Source: Pseudomonas baetica (lineage in GTDB: Bacteria; Pseudomonadota; Gammaproteobacteria; Pseudomonadales; Pseudomonadaceae). From it: DNA of 64,000 nt. The translations under genes and the position numbers were made by a program. Within the stretch, counting starts at the first letter, position 1; each line of letters starts with the position of its first letter. The stretch spans positions 62,001 through 126,000 of the forward strand of contig NZ_JAIHLQ010000002.1 in NCBI RefSeq assembly GCF_019733355.1, in the 5' to 3' direction. Positions 25,027 through 33,673 of the stretch are shown here, piece after piece. The notes beneath the pieces are model-generated. The model did not search any database, was not told the DNA's origin, and saw only the letters and a list, made by a program, of their open reading frames with translations.

Positions 25027-25785
25027 ATGGGACGATTACCAAACAAGGTCGCGCTGATTACCGGTACTGGCGGCGGCCAGGGCAGGGCGGCGGCGCTGCG
25101 TTTTGCCCGCGAAGGGGCGATTGTGGTCGGTTGCGATTTCAATGCCGAAGGCCACGAGGAGACGGCAGCCTTGATGCGAGCCGAGGGGTTTACCCTGTAT
25201 GGCTCGGCACCCGTGGACCTGGGCGATCACAAACAGGCCAAGGCCTGGATCGATGCCTCCGTGGCTGAACACGGGCGCATCGACATTCTCTACAACAACG
25301 CTTCCGCCGCACGATTCGGGCTGGTCAGCGAGCTGTCGATCGAAGATTGGCAGTACACCATGCGCAACGAAATCGACCTGCTGTTCTATACCACCAAATA
25401 TGCCTGGCACCACTTGGCCGAACAGCGCGGAGTGATCATCAACGTATCGTCCACCGCCGCGTGGGGTGGCTCGAAAGTCGCCGGCATTTCCGCGCATTCC
25501 GCTGCCAAGGGCGCTGTGGTGTCCTTCACTCGCCAGTTGGCGGTAGAAGGCGCGCCGTTCGGTATCCGTGCGGTCAGTTTGAGCCCGGGATTTGTCGCGA
25601 CGCCGGGCACCCGGCCGTTTCTGGAAGACCCAAAAATGCGCGCGATGCTGCTGGATGGGGTATTGATGGATCGCCCCGGCGAACCCGAGGAAGTGGTGGC
25701 GATGGCGGTCTTTGTCGCCTCGGATGAAGCTTCATTCATTACCGGTTCGGACTTCGTCATCGACGGCGGGTTACTCGCGATCTAG
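25027..25785 (+). CDS. ditB: SDR, probable cis-diol dehydrogenase
   Basis: 252 residues from ATG 25027 (GAGG eight bases upstream; GTG 25021 is less well placed). Motifs: TGTGGGQG (13-20), Asp after the second strand (GCDFN, NAD type), NNAS, catalytic Ser in NVSSTAA. The usual YxxxK reads H157-S-A-A-K161, so the catalytic Tyr is replaced by His. By position between ditA3 and ditC it should oxidise the 11,12-dihydrodiol made by the dioxygenase to the catechol. The Tyr-to-His change is odd for this job and deserves checking. Confidence 0.8.
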   Translation: MGRLPNKVALITGTGGGQGRAAALRFAREGAIVVGCDFNAEGHEETAALMRAEGFTLYGSAPVDLGDHKQAKAWIDASVAEHGRIDILYNNASAARFGLVSELSIEDWQYTMRNEIDLLFYTTKYAWHHLAEQRGVIINVSSTAAWGGSKVAGISAHSAAKGAVVSFTRQLAVEGAPFGIRAVSLSPGFVATPGTRPFLEDPKMRAMLLDGVLMDRPGEPEEVVAMAVFVASDEASFITGSDFVIDGGLLAI

Positions 25786-25851
25786 CACGCGCGGCGCCCT
25801 GGCAAGGGCTACCGGCACCCTTTCATCTCGAACAATAACAAGGTGAATAAC

Positions 25852-26802
25852 GTGGACATCATCGGTATCGGTTACATGGGCTTTGAGTCCCCCAATCTCG
25901 ACGCGTGGCGCGAGTACGGCCCGCAGGTGATGGGTTTTGGCATCGGCAAGAACCCCGAGAGTGACCCCGATTCGCTGTACTTCAAAATCGATGATCGCCG
26001 CCATCGCTTCGCTTTCCATCCAGGCAAGGTTGACCGAATTGTCTACATCGGTTGGGAAGCGGTGGGGCGCATGGCGTTCGAGGACGGTATCAAGAAGCTG
26101 GCGGCCGCCAATATCGACTTCACCCGCGGTGACGCTGAACTGTGCGAAAAGCGTGGCGTGCGTGAATTAGTGCGTTTTCGTGACCCGGTGGGGTATCAGC
26201 ACGAATTGTTTTACGGGCAAAAATGGATGCCGCGCTCGTTCCAGCCGGGCCGTCCGCACAGTGGTTTCCTTGCCGACGAACGAGGTGCGGGTCATGTGGT
26301 GCTGATCACTCCGGACTACACGCCAGAACTGGAGGACTTCCTGCTTAACGTCATGGGTTTCAGTTGGTATGGCGCCGGTGCGGGCAAAGGACGAACCGGA
26401 TTCTTCCGCTCCAAACTCAACCATCACACCAGTCATGACATCGCGTATGGCCACGGGCCGGGTCGCATGGGCGTGCAGCATGTCGGGTTGTTTGTACGCA
26501 ACGTGCGTGATGTCGGTGAGACCTACGACATCGTGCGTCAGCGTGAACTGCCGATGATGATGACCCTCGGCCAACATGCTCAGGACCCCCATCTGTCGTT
26601 TTACCATTTCAATCCGTCCGGGTTTGCCTTCGAGACCATTGCTGAAATCGAGCCATGGCAAGGCGATCCCTACGAGCTGAATCCGGAAAAACTCAGCCTG
26701 TGGGGCCACGAAATGGTCGGGCCAATTCTCGGCGCCAGCGTCAAGACACCGGAAGAAGTGCTCGACGCCGAGTACCTGCCGACGTACCTGGCCAAGCGCT
26801 GA
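25852..26802 (+). CDS. ditC: Extradiol ring-cleavage dioxygenase
   Basis: 316 residues from GTG 25852 (AAGG eight bases before); GTG 25843 is an alternative. It is a two-domain type I extradiol dioxygenase. The C-terminal domain carries the Fe(II) ligands: His in GAGHVVLIT, His in MGVQHVGLFV and Glu in SGFAFETIAE. This gene should cleave the catechol formed from 7-oxodehydroabietic acid by meta fission. It follows ditB and precedes an FAH-family gene with one intervening base, as expected for a meta-pathway operon. Confidence 0.9.
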   Translation: MDIIGIGYMGFESPNLDAWREYGPQVMGFGIGKNPESDPDSLYFKIDDRRHRFAFHPGKVDRIVYIGWEAVGRMAFEDGIKKLAAANIDFTRGDAELCEKRGVRELVRFRDPVGYQHELFYGQKWMPRSFQPGRPHSGFLADERGAGHVVLITPDYTPELEDFLLNVMGFSWYGAGAGKGRTGFFRSKLNHHTSHDIAYGHGPGRMGVQHVGLFVRNVRDVGETYDIVRQRELPMMMTLGQHAQDPHLSFYHFNPSGFAFETIAEIEPWQGDPYELNPEKLSLWGHEMVGPILGASVKTPEEVLDAEYLPTYLAKR

Positions 26803-26803
26803 C

Positions 26804-27688
26804 ATGCGTCTGGCGCGGGTCGAAGTTGCAGGGCAAGCGTTCTGGGCGTTGCTGGATGCGCAAACTGACCGCCTGCGGCGTATTGATGCGCCGTTCACCC
26901 ACTGGGCCGGGCTAGGGGCGGATCTTGCGTCAGACGCCCTGGACCTGAGTGGCGATTGGTTGCCGTTGTCGGCTGCGCGCCTGCTTGCGCCGCTGGAACC
27001 GGGCAGTCGGGTGTTTGGTGTGGGTCTCAATTACCTCAGCCACCTCAAGCGCCTCGGCAGTGATGCGCCGGCACACCCTCTGGCCTACATGAAACCTGAG
27101 TCAGCGCTGGTCGGCGCCAATGACGAGATCGAATATTCGCCGCTGACAACCCAGCTTGACTATGAGGTCGAATTGGTCGCAGTGGTGGGCCGACCGTTGC
27201 TGGATGAACCCCATGCCAGCGACTGCCTGCTGGGGTACACGGTGGGCAATGACATCAGTGCTCGAGATGCCGGTAAACAGATCGGCCGCCTGGACTTGTT
27301 GACCCAGAAAGCCATGGACCGCACTACTCCGGTAGGTCCCTGGATTGTGACGGCAGACGAATTGGGCGTAATGGGGCAACCGGCGCTGGATATACGCCTC
27401 AGCGTCAACTACGAACTGCGCCAGCAGGACAATACGCGGCAGATGATTTTTCCTCTGGATGAGTTGCTCAATTATCTGGATGCACGCATCAGTCTGCGTC
27501 CTGGCGACCTGGTGTTTACCGGTTCTACCCACGGTGTGGGCCTGGAAAGCGGGCGCTTTTTGCGGCCGGGTGATCGGGTCGAGGCTGAAATCCAAGGCGT
27601 CGGCCGACTGCGCAATACCGTCGCTCTGCCACGCCAGCTCTGCCCCGCACGTGCGGCTGGGCGACTGGGTCAGCCGCTGGGTAACTAA
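26804..27688 (+). CDS. Fumarylacetoacetate hydrolase-family enzyme
   Basis: 294 residues starting one base after the ditC stop. The FAH catalytic domain occupies about residues 75-285: VFGVGLNYLSHLKRLG, the metal triad region DYEVELVAVVGRP and GNDISARDAG, and a C-terminal GDLVFTGSTHGVG. The first 70 residues are the usual N-terminal extension. Such enzymes hydrolyse, hydrate, isomerise or decarboxylate meta-cleavage products; by position this corresponds to the gene between ditC and ditE (likely ditD). It is one of three FAH paralogs in the window. Confidence 0.85.
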   Translation: MRLARVEVAGQAFWALLDAQTDRLRRIDAPFTHWAGLGADLASDALDLSGDWLPLSAARLLAPLEPGSRVFGVGLNYLSHLKRLGSDAPAHPLAYMKPESALVGANDEIEYSPLTTQLDYEVELVAVVGRPLLDEPHASDCLLGYTVGNDISARDAGKQIGRLDLLTQKAMDRTTPVGPWIVTADELGVMGQPALDIRLSVNYELRQQDNTRQMIFPLDELLNYLDARISLRPGDLVFTGSTHGVGLESGRFLRPGDRVEAEIQGVGRLRNTVALPRQLCPARAAGRLGQPLGN

Positions 27689-27727
27689 CCCGCTGATTTT
27701 GACAGGAATAGACGCTGAGGAGTGATG

Positions 27728-29314
27728 ATGAGCGAGGGTTCGGCGTGGGCGCCGTTTCGCAACAAAGCGTTCCGCGGCTTATGGCTGGCAGCCGCAGTGG
27801 TCAACATGGCTATCTGGATGCAGACGGTCGCCGCGGCGTGGATCATGACCACATTGACGACGTCGGCAGCCATGGTCTCTCTGGTGCAAACCGCCGTGAC
27901 CCTGCCGGTATTCCTGTTTGCCTTTCCCGGTGGGGTGATTGCCGATCGGGTGGACCGTCGCAGTTGGCTGATCATTACCCAGTGCATGATGCTGTTCGCC
28001 GCACTGGTGTTGTGTGTGCTGGCGTACAGCGCGCACCTGGAAACCTGGGGCTTGTTGGCGTTTACCTTTGTGCTCGGTACTGGCAGTGCGCTGGGCATGT
28101 CGGCGTGGATGGTGACCATGGTAGGTGTACTGCCCCGCGACCAGGTGCCGGCCGCAGTGTCCTTGAACGGAATTTCCATCAACGCCACCCGCGCTTTGGG
28201 CCCCGCGTTGGCGGGTGCACTGATTGCATACTGGAACACGACCTCGGTATTTCTGGTGATCGCGCTGTGTATGTTCGCGGTGCTGCTATTCCTCTTTCGT
28301 ATCGCTCCCAACCCGCCTGCCGTGGGCTTGCCACCGGAAACCCTGACCGGTGGCATGCGCAGTGGCCTGCGCTATATCCGGCATTCAGCGGTCCTGTTCA
28401 GCGCCATGAAGCAGGTTCTGGTGTTCACCACGAGTGCCAGCGCTTTGTGGGCCTTGATGCCGCTGGTGGCCAAGCAGGAATTGGGTATGGACGCCGGTGG
28501 TTATGGCTTGCTCATGGCGTTTCTTGGCGCCGGTGCAGTGTTGGCTGCGCTCAGCTTGCCGCGGCTGTATCGCGTATTGGGCATGCGTCATCTGCTGGTT
28601 TGCGGCGCCATCTCCTTTGCCCTCGCCACCCTCACTGCCGCGCTATCCAACAACCGCTATGCGGTCTGCGCGATGATGCTGCTGGCGGGGTTCGGCTGGA
28701 TGGCGGTCAACGCGACCATTTCCACGGTGGTGCAAACCTATGCCGCCAATTGGGTGCGCGCACGGGTCGCATCGGTCTATGTGTTGATCCTGATGGGCGC
28801 GATGGCGGCCGGCGGTGCGATATGGGGGGCATTGGCCGAGTATCTGGGGTTGAGCCAGAGCTTGTTGCTCTCGACACTGTTGTTGCTGGTCGGCATCGCG
28901 CTGACCCGAAATGGCCATGTGGAACTGGGCCAGGAAGCAGACTTTGCCGAGGTGCAGTTGACCGACACACTCCAGCTGGCCAGTCCGGTGTCCCATTCCG
29001 ATGGACCGGTATCGGTGGAGATTTTGTACCGGGTGGCTGCGCCGGACCGCGATGACTTTCTGGCCGCTGTGTACACGGTAGGCAAGGCGCGACGGCGCAA
29101 CGGCGCGCAAAACTGGCGTTTGTACCGCGACATGGCGGACCCGCAACTCTACAGCGAGCGCTTTATTGTCGAGTCCTGGCTGGAATACTTGCGCCAACAG
29201 GTTCGGGTGACCCAGGCCGACCATGCCCAAGAGCGTCTCATCGAGCGTTTTCGTCGCGAAGATCTGCAAACCCGTCGTTTGATCTATCAGCCGCCAGTGA
29301 AACTAACCGATTGA
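27728..29314 (+). CDS. ditE: MFS permease, MFS_3 type
   Basis: 528 residues. ATG 27728 is chosen for its GGAG seven bases upstream. Residues up to about 400 form 12 membrane helices of the MFS_3/enterobactin-exporter type (GGVIADRVDRRSWLI loop). A soluble C-terminal domain of about 125 residues (VSVEILYRVAAPDRDDF to the end) is typical of this family and resembles an ABM-type alpha-beta domain. In BKME-9 a permease gene ditE sits between the extradiol dioxygenase genes and ditR, the same place as here. MFS_3 members are often exporters, so efflux of an intermediate is possible. Confidence 0.8.
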   Translation: MSEGSAWAPFRNKAFRGLWLAAAVVNMAIWMQTVAAAWIMTTLTTSAAMVSLVQTAVTLPVFLFAFPGGVIADRVDRRSWLIITQCMMLFAALVLCVLAYSAHLETWGLLAFTFVLGTGSALGMSAWMVTMVGVLPRDQVPAAVSLNGISINATRALGPALAGALIAYWNTTSVFLVIALCMFAVLLFLFRIAPNPPAVGLPPETLTGGMRSGLRYIRHSAVLFSAMKQVLVFTTSASALWALMPLVAKQELGMDAGGYGLLMAFLGAGAVLAALSLPRLYRVLGMRHLLVCGAISFALATLTAALSNNRYAVCAMMLLAGFGWMAVNATISTVVQTYAANWVRARVASVYVLILMGAMAAGGAIWGALAEYLGLSQSLLLSTLLLLVGIALTRNGHVELGQEADFAEVQLTDTLQLASPVSHSDGPVSVEILYRVAAPDRDDFLAAVYTVGKARRRNGAQNWRLYRDMADPQLYSERFIVESWLEYLRQQVRVTQADHAQERLIERFRREDLQTRRLIYQPPVKLTD

Positions 29315-29356
29315 AGTGATCGAATAATTCCCAGATAAAACTTTTACAACGCCAAT

Positions 29357-29374
29357 CATTCTCAGGTTAGAATG
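29357..29374. promoter_or_regulatory. ATTCT-N6-AGAAT palindrome 3 (candidate DitR autoregulatory site)
   Basis: CATTCT-CAGGTT-AGAATG, perfect 6-bp arms, 28 bp before the ditR start codon. Confidence 0.6.
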
Positions 29375-29402
29375 GCGCCACTCTAAAGTTACTGGATCGG
29401 GC

Positions 29403-30188
29403 ATGGAACTCACTGACGTCAACGACAGCAGCAAATCGGCCGGCGCAACCCTCGTCAAACCCGTTTCCAACGCCATACGCATCTTGCGTTACCTCAGTCA
29501 GGTGGGTACGCCGGAACGTTCAGTGGACATCGCCCGGCAACTGAAAATCAATCCAAGCACCTGCTTCAACATCCTGCGTACCCTGGTGCAAGAGGAGGTG
29601 GTCGATTTCAGTGCTCTTTCCAAGCGTTACACCGTGGGCCTGGGCCTGGCGCGTCTGGTCGAACAATTGGTTACCCAGGGTCATCGCGTTCAGATGGCCA
29701 AACCGCTGTTGCAGAACCTGGCTGCACGCCAGCGGGTGACCATCACCCTGTGGCGAAAAATGAGCCCTGACCGCATCGTCATTGTCAGTTCCGCTGCAAG
29801 CCCGACCGATGTGCGTATCGACATGGCCGAAGGTCAGCGTCTGCCGATTCTGATGGGCGCCAGCGGCCGGTTGTTCGCTACGCAGATCGACCTCGACGAT
29901 CCGGAAGTACAGAGCAGTTTCGAGACGATTCGTTGGGCTCAACCTCTTTCGCTGGAGGTTTACCGTGAGGAAGTGAGACAGGCTGCCGAGCGTGGTTGGG
30001 CAATGGACGACGGGCATTTCTCGGGGGGGATTCTTGCGATTGCGGCGCCGGTCTTTTCACCGACCAACAGCATCGATTTCACCGTGTCAGCAGTGATGTT
30101 CCGTGGCCAACGGGACGAAGAGGGCCTTGCCGAACTGGGCAAGGCGTTGATCGAGTTCTGTAGCGAAGTGGCCGGCGTACTCTACTGA
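29403..30188 (+). CDS. ditR: IclR-family transcriptional activator
   Basis: 261 residues. Winged helix at about 20-90: NAIRILRYLSQVG, RSVDIARQLKINPSTCFNILRTLVQEEVV, then SKRYTVGLGLARL. The C-terminal effector-binding IclR domain covers about 100-255 (PILMGASGRLFAT, GWAMDDGHFSGGILAIAAPVF). In BKME-9, DitR is an inducer-dependent activator of ditA3 with abietanes as inducers. Here its own promoter and that of the ditA3/MFS region share an ATTCT-N6-AGAAT palindrome. It ends nine bases before the stop of the convergent thiolase-like gene. Confidence 0.9.
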   Translation: MELTDVNDSSKSAGATLVKPVSNAIRILRYLSQVGTPERSVDIARQLKINPSTCFNILRTLVQEEVVDFSALSKRYTVGLGLARLVEQLVTQGHRVQMAKPLLQNLAARQRVTITLWRKMSPDRIVIVSSAASPTDVRIDMAEGQRLPILMGASGRLFATQIDLDDPEVQSSFETIRWAQPLSLEVYREEVRQAAERGWAMDDGHFSGGILAIAAPVFSPTNSIDFTVSAVMFRGQRDEEGLAELGKALIEFCSEVAGVLY

Positions 30189-30197
30189 GGCGCGCCG

Positions 30198-31388
30198 TTA
30201 CTCGCGAACCAGTAGCAGGCTGCCCCCCAGCGGGCCGCCTCCGGCTGCCACCGTACTGACGCGGTGTTCGCGGGTTTGCCGGCCTTCGGCACGGCCCCAC
30301 AGTTGCAGGCAGGCTTCATGCACGTAACCCAGGCCGTGGGTGCGTCCGCCAGACAGCTGCCCGCCATTGGTATTGATGGGCAAGCTGCCCTCCAGTGCGA
30401 TGCGCGTGCCACCCTCGACGAACGCACCACTTTCCCCGGTGGGGCACAGGCCCAGGGCTTCAAGCCAGATCAGGGTCAAGATCGAAAATCCGTCATACAA
30501 CTGCGCAGATTCAACATCCTGCGGGGTGTAGTCGGTGCGTGCCCACATCATCTCTCCGACATCGAAGGCGGCCATTTTGGTCAGGGAGATCTGATCCCAC
30601 GACCATGGCTGGTTCAACGCTGCGCCCATGGCCTCGATGCGGATCGGTTTGTTCGGCTGGTCCTGGGCGATATCGCGACGGGACAGGATGATGGCGGTGG
30701 ACGCATCGCAATGCACGTCGCAGTCGAACATGCGCAGAGGCGTTGAAATCATCCGCGATGCCATGTAGTCGTCCATGCTCATCGGCGTGCGATACAGCGC
30801 CTTAGGGTTGCGCATGGCGTTCTGGCGACACGTCAGGGCTATCTGCGCCAGCTGCTCCGGTCGGGTGCCGTATTCATGGAAGTGACGCTGGGCATACAAC
30901 GCCATCAGGTTGATGCCCGATTGCACATTGAACGGGGTAAACCACTGCCAGGCGTAGCTGCTGTCGCGACCCTGGGTTTTATTGGTCAGTGCGCCGGCCT
31001 GTTTGTTGACCATGCGCGCCGACGCTTCGGTGATGGTGCGAAACACCAGTACGTGCTTGCACAGGCCCGCCGCAATCGCCATGGCGCCGTTGATCACCCC
31101 GGTGAGCGGGCCGGGCCCTTCATAACCGCCACCGAACCAGTTGACGTTGAGCCCGAGGGCACTCTTCAGCGCACTGGGACCGACCGGTGAAAACGGGTCG
31201 CCATTGTTGTTGTCGCCCGGCCAGCAGGCCACGCCGTCGATGTCGCTGCGTTGCAGGCCGGCGTCCGCAATGGCTTCCAGGCAGGCATCCAGGGTCAGGC
31301 GCATCGCTGACTTGCTCGACGGTCGCCCGATCTCTGATTGACCGATACCGGTAATGGCTACGTCTTTTTCATAACGATGATCGAACAT
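30198..31388 (-). CDS. ditF: SCP-x/Ltp2-like thiolase-fold enzyme
   Basis: 396 residues from Met at 31388 (MFDHRYEKDVAITGIGQSEIG). It belongs to the sterol carrier protein x thiolase branch. The usual catalytic Cys and HDCF signatures are not seen; instead it has LYDGFSILTLIWLEALG and GGQLSGGRTHGLGYVHEA, the form found in Ltp2-type proteins that act as retro-aldolases in steroid side-chain degradation. The end STVAAGGGPLGGSLLLVRE is typical. It is coupled by one overlapping base to a DUF35 gene, the same partnership as ChsH2-Ltp2. Its role in removing a carbon unit from a CoA-bound intermediate is inference. Confidence 0.82.
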   Translation of the reverse strand: MFDHRYEKDVAITGIGQSEIGRPSSKSAMRLTLDACLEAIADAGLQRSDIDGVACWPGDNNNGDPFSPVGPSALKSALGLNVNWFGGGYEGPGPLTGVINGAMAIAAGLCKHVLVFRTITEASARMVNKQAGALTNKTQGRDSSYAWQWFTPFNVQSGINLMALYAQRHFHEYGTRPEQLAQIALTCRQNAMRNPKALYRTPMSMDDYMASRMISTPLRMFDCDVHCDASTAIILSRRDIAQDQPNKPIRIEAMGAALNQPWSWDQISLTKMAAFDVGEMMWARTDYTPQDVESAQLYDGFSILTLIWLEALGLCPTGESGAFVEGGTRIALEGSLPINTNGGQLSGGRTHGLGYVHEACLQLWGRAEGRQTREHRVSTVAAGGGPLGGSLLLVRE

Positions 31389-31822
31389 CACTGATCCTTC
31401 TCGAACAGAGGTAACCATACATCCTCGACATTGAGGAAGCTGACCCGTACCGGCATGTCGATCTGCACATCCGTGACCGGCATGCCCACCACGTTGCTCA
31501 CGAACTGCAAGCCGGGTTGCTCAACCAACTCGATGATCGCCACCACATAGGGCACCTCCAGGTCGGGGGTCCAGGGCTGATAGTTGATGGTGAAGCTGAG
31601 CACTTTGCCCTTGCCGGACACCGCTTGCGGCGCCACGTCAAAGCTTGCGCAATGCGGGCAGAGCGGGGCGGGCGGGTGGAAATACCGGCTACAGGCCGCG
31701 CAGCGATGAACGAGCAGTTCGCCCTGTTGACCGCCTTGCCAGAAGGCGCGGTTGTCGGCGTTGAGTGCAGGCAGTTTTCTAGGCATCAGCGGTCCGCAGG
31801 TGAGTGTTTGACTTGAAGTCAT
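31388..31822 (-). CDS. DUF35 OB-fold protein, partner of DitF
   Basis: 144 residues. A rubredoxin-like zinc ribbon, C-A-A-C ... C-P-H-C (about residues 41-58), is followed by an OB-fold (GKGKVLSFTINYQPWTPDLEVPYVVAIIELVEQPG, FLNVEDVWLPLFEKD). DUF35 proteins bind acyl-CoA and assemble with SCP-x-type thiolases. The stop overlaps the ditF start (TGATG). No good ribosome site precedes the first Met; Met-13 (MPRKLPALN) is an alternative start. Twelve bases upstream lies a TGTACA-N13-TGTCAT operator-like site. Confidence 0.82.
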   Translation of the reverse strand: MTSSQTLTCGPLMPRKLPALNADNRAFWQGGQQGELLVHRCAACSRYFHPPAPLCPHCASFDVAPQAVSGKGKVLSFTINYQPWTPDLEVPYVVAIIELVEQPGLQFVSNVVGMPVTDVQIDMPVRVSFLNVEDVWLPLFEKDQ

Positions 31823-31833
31823 ACAGTATCATT

Positions 31834-31858
31834 TGTACATATTTTCTAAAAGTGTCAT
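31834..31858. promoter_or_regulatory. TGNACA-N13-TGTNCA site 3
   Basis: TGTACA, 13 bases, TGTCAT (two mismatches in the right half). The element shares with the ditA1 site an almost identical frame, TGTACAT-N10-AGTGTC(A/T)TATATTT. It lies between the divergent DUF35 and SDR genes. Confidence 0.5.
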
Positions 31859-31925
31859 ATATTTATCTGGACAAAGGCGCGAATCGACCGTTCGCGCCGT
31901 AAAACAACAACAAGAGGATTTCGCG

Positions 31926-32627
31926 ATGTTCCAATCATTATTGGACAAGAGGGTAGTCGTCACCGGCGGGTTTGGTGCCCTCGGCAGCGCACTTGGCACA
32001 TTTCTGCTGGCGCGAGGCGCGCGGGTTGCGTTGCTGGATCGCAACGAGGCCCCAGCTGCCTTGCTGGATACGGAAAACCTGCTGTGCCTGGGCGGTGTCG
32101 ACCTGACCTCGAGCGAGTCGGCCAGCGCTGCGTTCGAGCAGGTCGCGGCGCATTTGGGTGGCATCGACGGTTTGGTCAATGTCGCGGGCGGTTTTGCCTG
32201 GGAGACCGTCGAAGGCGGCAGCCTGCTGACCTGGGATCGGCTTTACCAGATGAACGTGCGTACCGCCGTGGTCAGTTCCCAGTCTGCGTTGGCGCACCTG
32301 CTGGATTCCAAGGCCGGGCGCATCGTCAACATTGGCGCGCTGGCCTCGGTCAAAGCCGCAACCGGTATGGGGGCTTATGCCGCCTCCAAGGCCGGTGTAG
32401 CCCGGTTGACCGAGGCGTTGGCCGAGGAGCTGAAGGATCGTGGTGTAACGGTCAACGCTGTGCTGCCGAGCATCATTGACACCCCCGCCAACCGCGCCGA
32501 CATGCCTGATGCCGACAGCGGCCGCTGGGTCACTCCGCAGGCGTTGGCGGCGGTAGTGGCGTTTCTGTTATCCGACGAAGCCGCAGCGGTAACCGGTGCA
32601 CTGCTGCCTGTGAGTGGCCGCGTATGA
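31926..32627 (+). CDS. SDR family protein
   Basis: 233 residues from ATG 31926 (AGAGGA eight bases upstream; the longer frame has no ribosome site). Cofactor motif TGGFGALG, Asp after the second strand (LLDRN), NVAGG in place of NNAG, and YAASK present; the Ser position reads NIGALAS, a variant found in some active members. By position after ditF it matches the ditG place in the known cluster. Its stop overlaps the start of the next FAH gene (ATGA), so both are translated together. Confidence 0.8.
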   Translation: MFQSLLDKRVVVTGGFGALGSALGTFLLARGARVALLDRNEAPAALLDTENLLCLGGVDLTSSESASAAFEQVAAHLGGIDGLVNVAGGFAWETVEGGSLLTWDRLYQMNVRTAVVSSQSALAHLLDSKAGRIVNIGALASVKAATGMGAYAASKAGVARLTEALAEELKDRGVTVNAVLPSIIDTPANRADMPDADSGRWVTPQALAAVVAFLLSDEAAAVTGALLPVSGRV

Positions 32628-33622
32628 GGCTGGTGACGTATACCGATGCCGAAGGTTTTGATCGCGCGGGGGCATTGCTCAATCGGGACCAGCAGGTGCT
32701 CGATCTGCAAAATGCTTACCGCCTGCGAGAAGGTCGTGACAGTGTGGCATTGAGCAGCATTCTGGCCTTGGTGGAGGCCGGTGAGCCGGCGTTGAACCTG
32801 GCCCGTGCGCTGGTCACCAAGGCACCCTCGGCGGCGGTGCTGGAGCGTGCCAGCGTGAAGCTGCGCGCACCGATCCAGCCACCTCCACAAATGCGCGACT
32901 GTTCCTGCTTCGAATTGCATCTGCGCCAGAGCTTCGCGGCGGCCCGTCGCGCGCGTGCGCTACGTACCGAAGACCCGGAAGCCACGCTGAAAGCGATGAA
33001 CACTCGTGCTGACGATCGGGTCATCGAGACTTTCAACAAGCAGCCCATCTACTACAAGGGCAACCGTTTCGCGGTGATTGGCATCGACGATGAATTTCAA
33101 TGGCCGAGCTACAGCCGGGCGATGGATTTCGAACTCGAGTTCGGTTGCTACATCGGTAAGCGCGGCAAGGACATCAGCCGTGAGGCCGCCCGGGCGCATA
33201 TCGTCGGCTACACCATCTTCAACGACATGAGTGCCCGCGACGCCCAGGCCCTGGAAATGCCCGGCATGCTCGGCCCGGCCAAGAGCAAGGATTTTGATAC
33301 GGCCAACATTATGGGGCCCTGCCTGGTGACAGCCGATGAACTGGGTGATCCCTATGACCTGAATATGGTTGCCCGGGTCAATGGCGAGGAGTGGGGGCGC
33401 GGTAATACCCGTGATATGCGCTGGAGTTTCGAAGACGTGATTGCCCACGTGTCCCGCTCGGAAACCCTGTACCCCGGTGAGTTTCTGGGCTCCGGCACGG
33501 TCGGCAACGGCTGCGGCCTGGAGCAATTACGTTATTTGAAGCCTGGCGATGTGGTTGAACTGGAGATCGACGGCATTGGTGTGCTGCGTACTCAAGCGGG
33601 CAAGCCATCGAGCAAGGATTGA
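32624..33622 (+). CDS. Fumarylacetoacetase-like hydrolase
   Basis: 332 residues, longer than the other two FAH proteins because of a fuller N-terminal domain (MRLVTYTDAEGFDRAGALLN). Catalytic region: YYKGNRFAVIGIDDE, FELEFGCYIGKRGKDI (metal-binding acids), FNDMSARDAQ and GEFLGSGTVGNGCG. The long form resembles true fumarylacetoacetases, which break C-C bonds in beta-diketone products. This place corresponds to ditH of the known cluster. It probably hydrolyses a ring-fission product of the diterpenoid. Start overlaps the SDR stop. Confidence 0.84.
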   Translation: MRLVTYTDAEGFDRAGALLNRDQQVLDLQNAYRLREGRDSVALSSILALVEAGEPALNLARALVTKAPSAAVLERASVKLRAPIQPPPQMRDCSCFELHLRQSFAAARRARALRTEDPEATLKAMNTRADDRVIETFNKQPIYYKGNRFAVIGIDDEFQWPSYSRAMDFELEFGCYIGKRGKDISREAARAHIVGYTIFNDMSARDAQALEMPGMLGPAKSKDFDTANIMGPCLVTADELGDPYDLNMVARVNGEEWGRGNTRDMRWSFEDVIAHVSRSETLYPGEFLGSGTVGNGCGLEQLRYLKPGDVVELEIDGIGVLRTQAGKPSSKD

Positions 33623-33641
33623 CGCATACGTGAATGACGGA

Positions 33642-33672
33642 AGAATTCACTTACAAGTAGAAAGTGAATTCT
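33642..33672. promoter_or_regulatory. Inverted repeat upstream of ditA1
   Basis: AGAATTCACTT and AAGTGAATTCT, perfect 11-bp arms with a nine-base centre. The right arm abuts the TGTACA half of the neighbouring operator-like site. The arms contain AGAAT and ATTCT in the reverse order to the candidate DitR palindromes. Confidence 0.5.
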
Positions 33673-33673
33673 A

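Noticed and set aside
27745..29055. 436-residue plus-strand open frame in another phase
   Set aside because: Lies within ditE in a different frame; rich in Arg, Gly and His, without membrane pattern.
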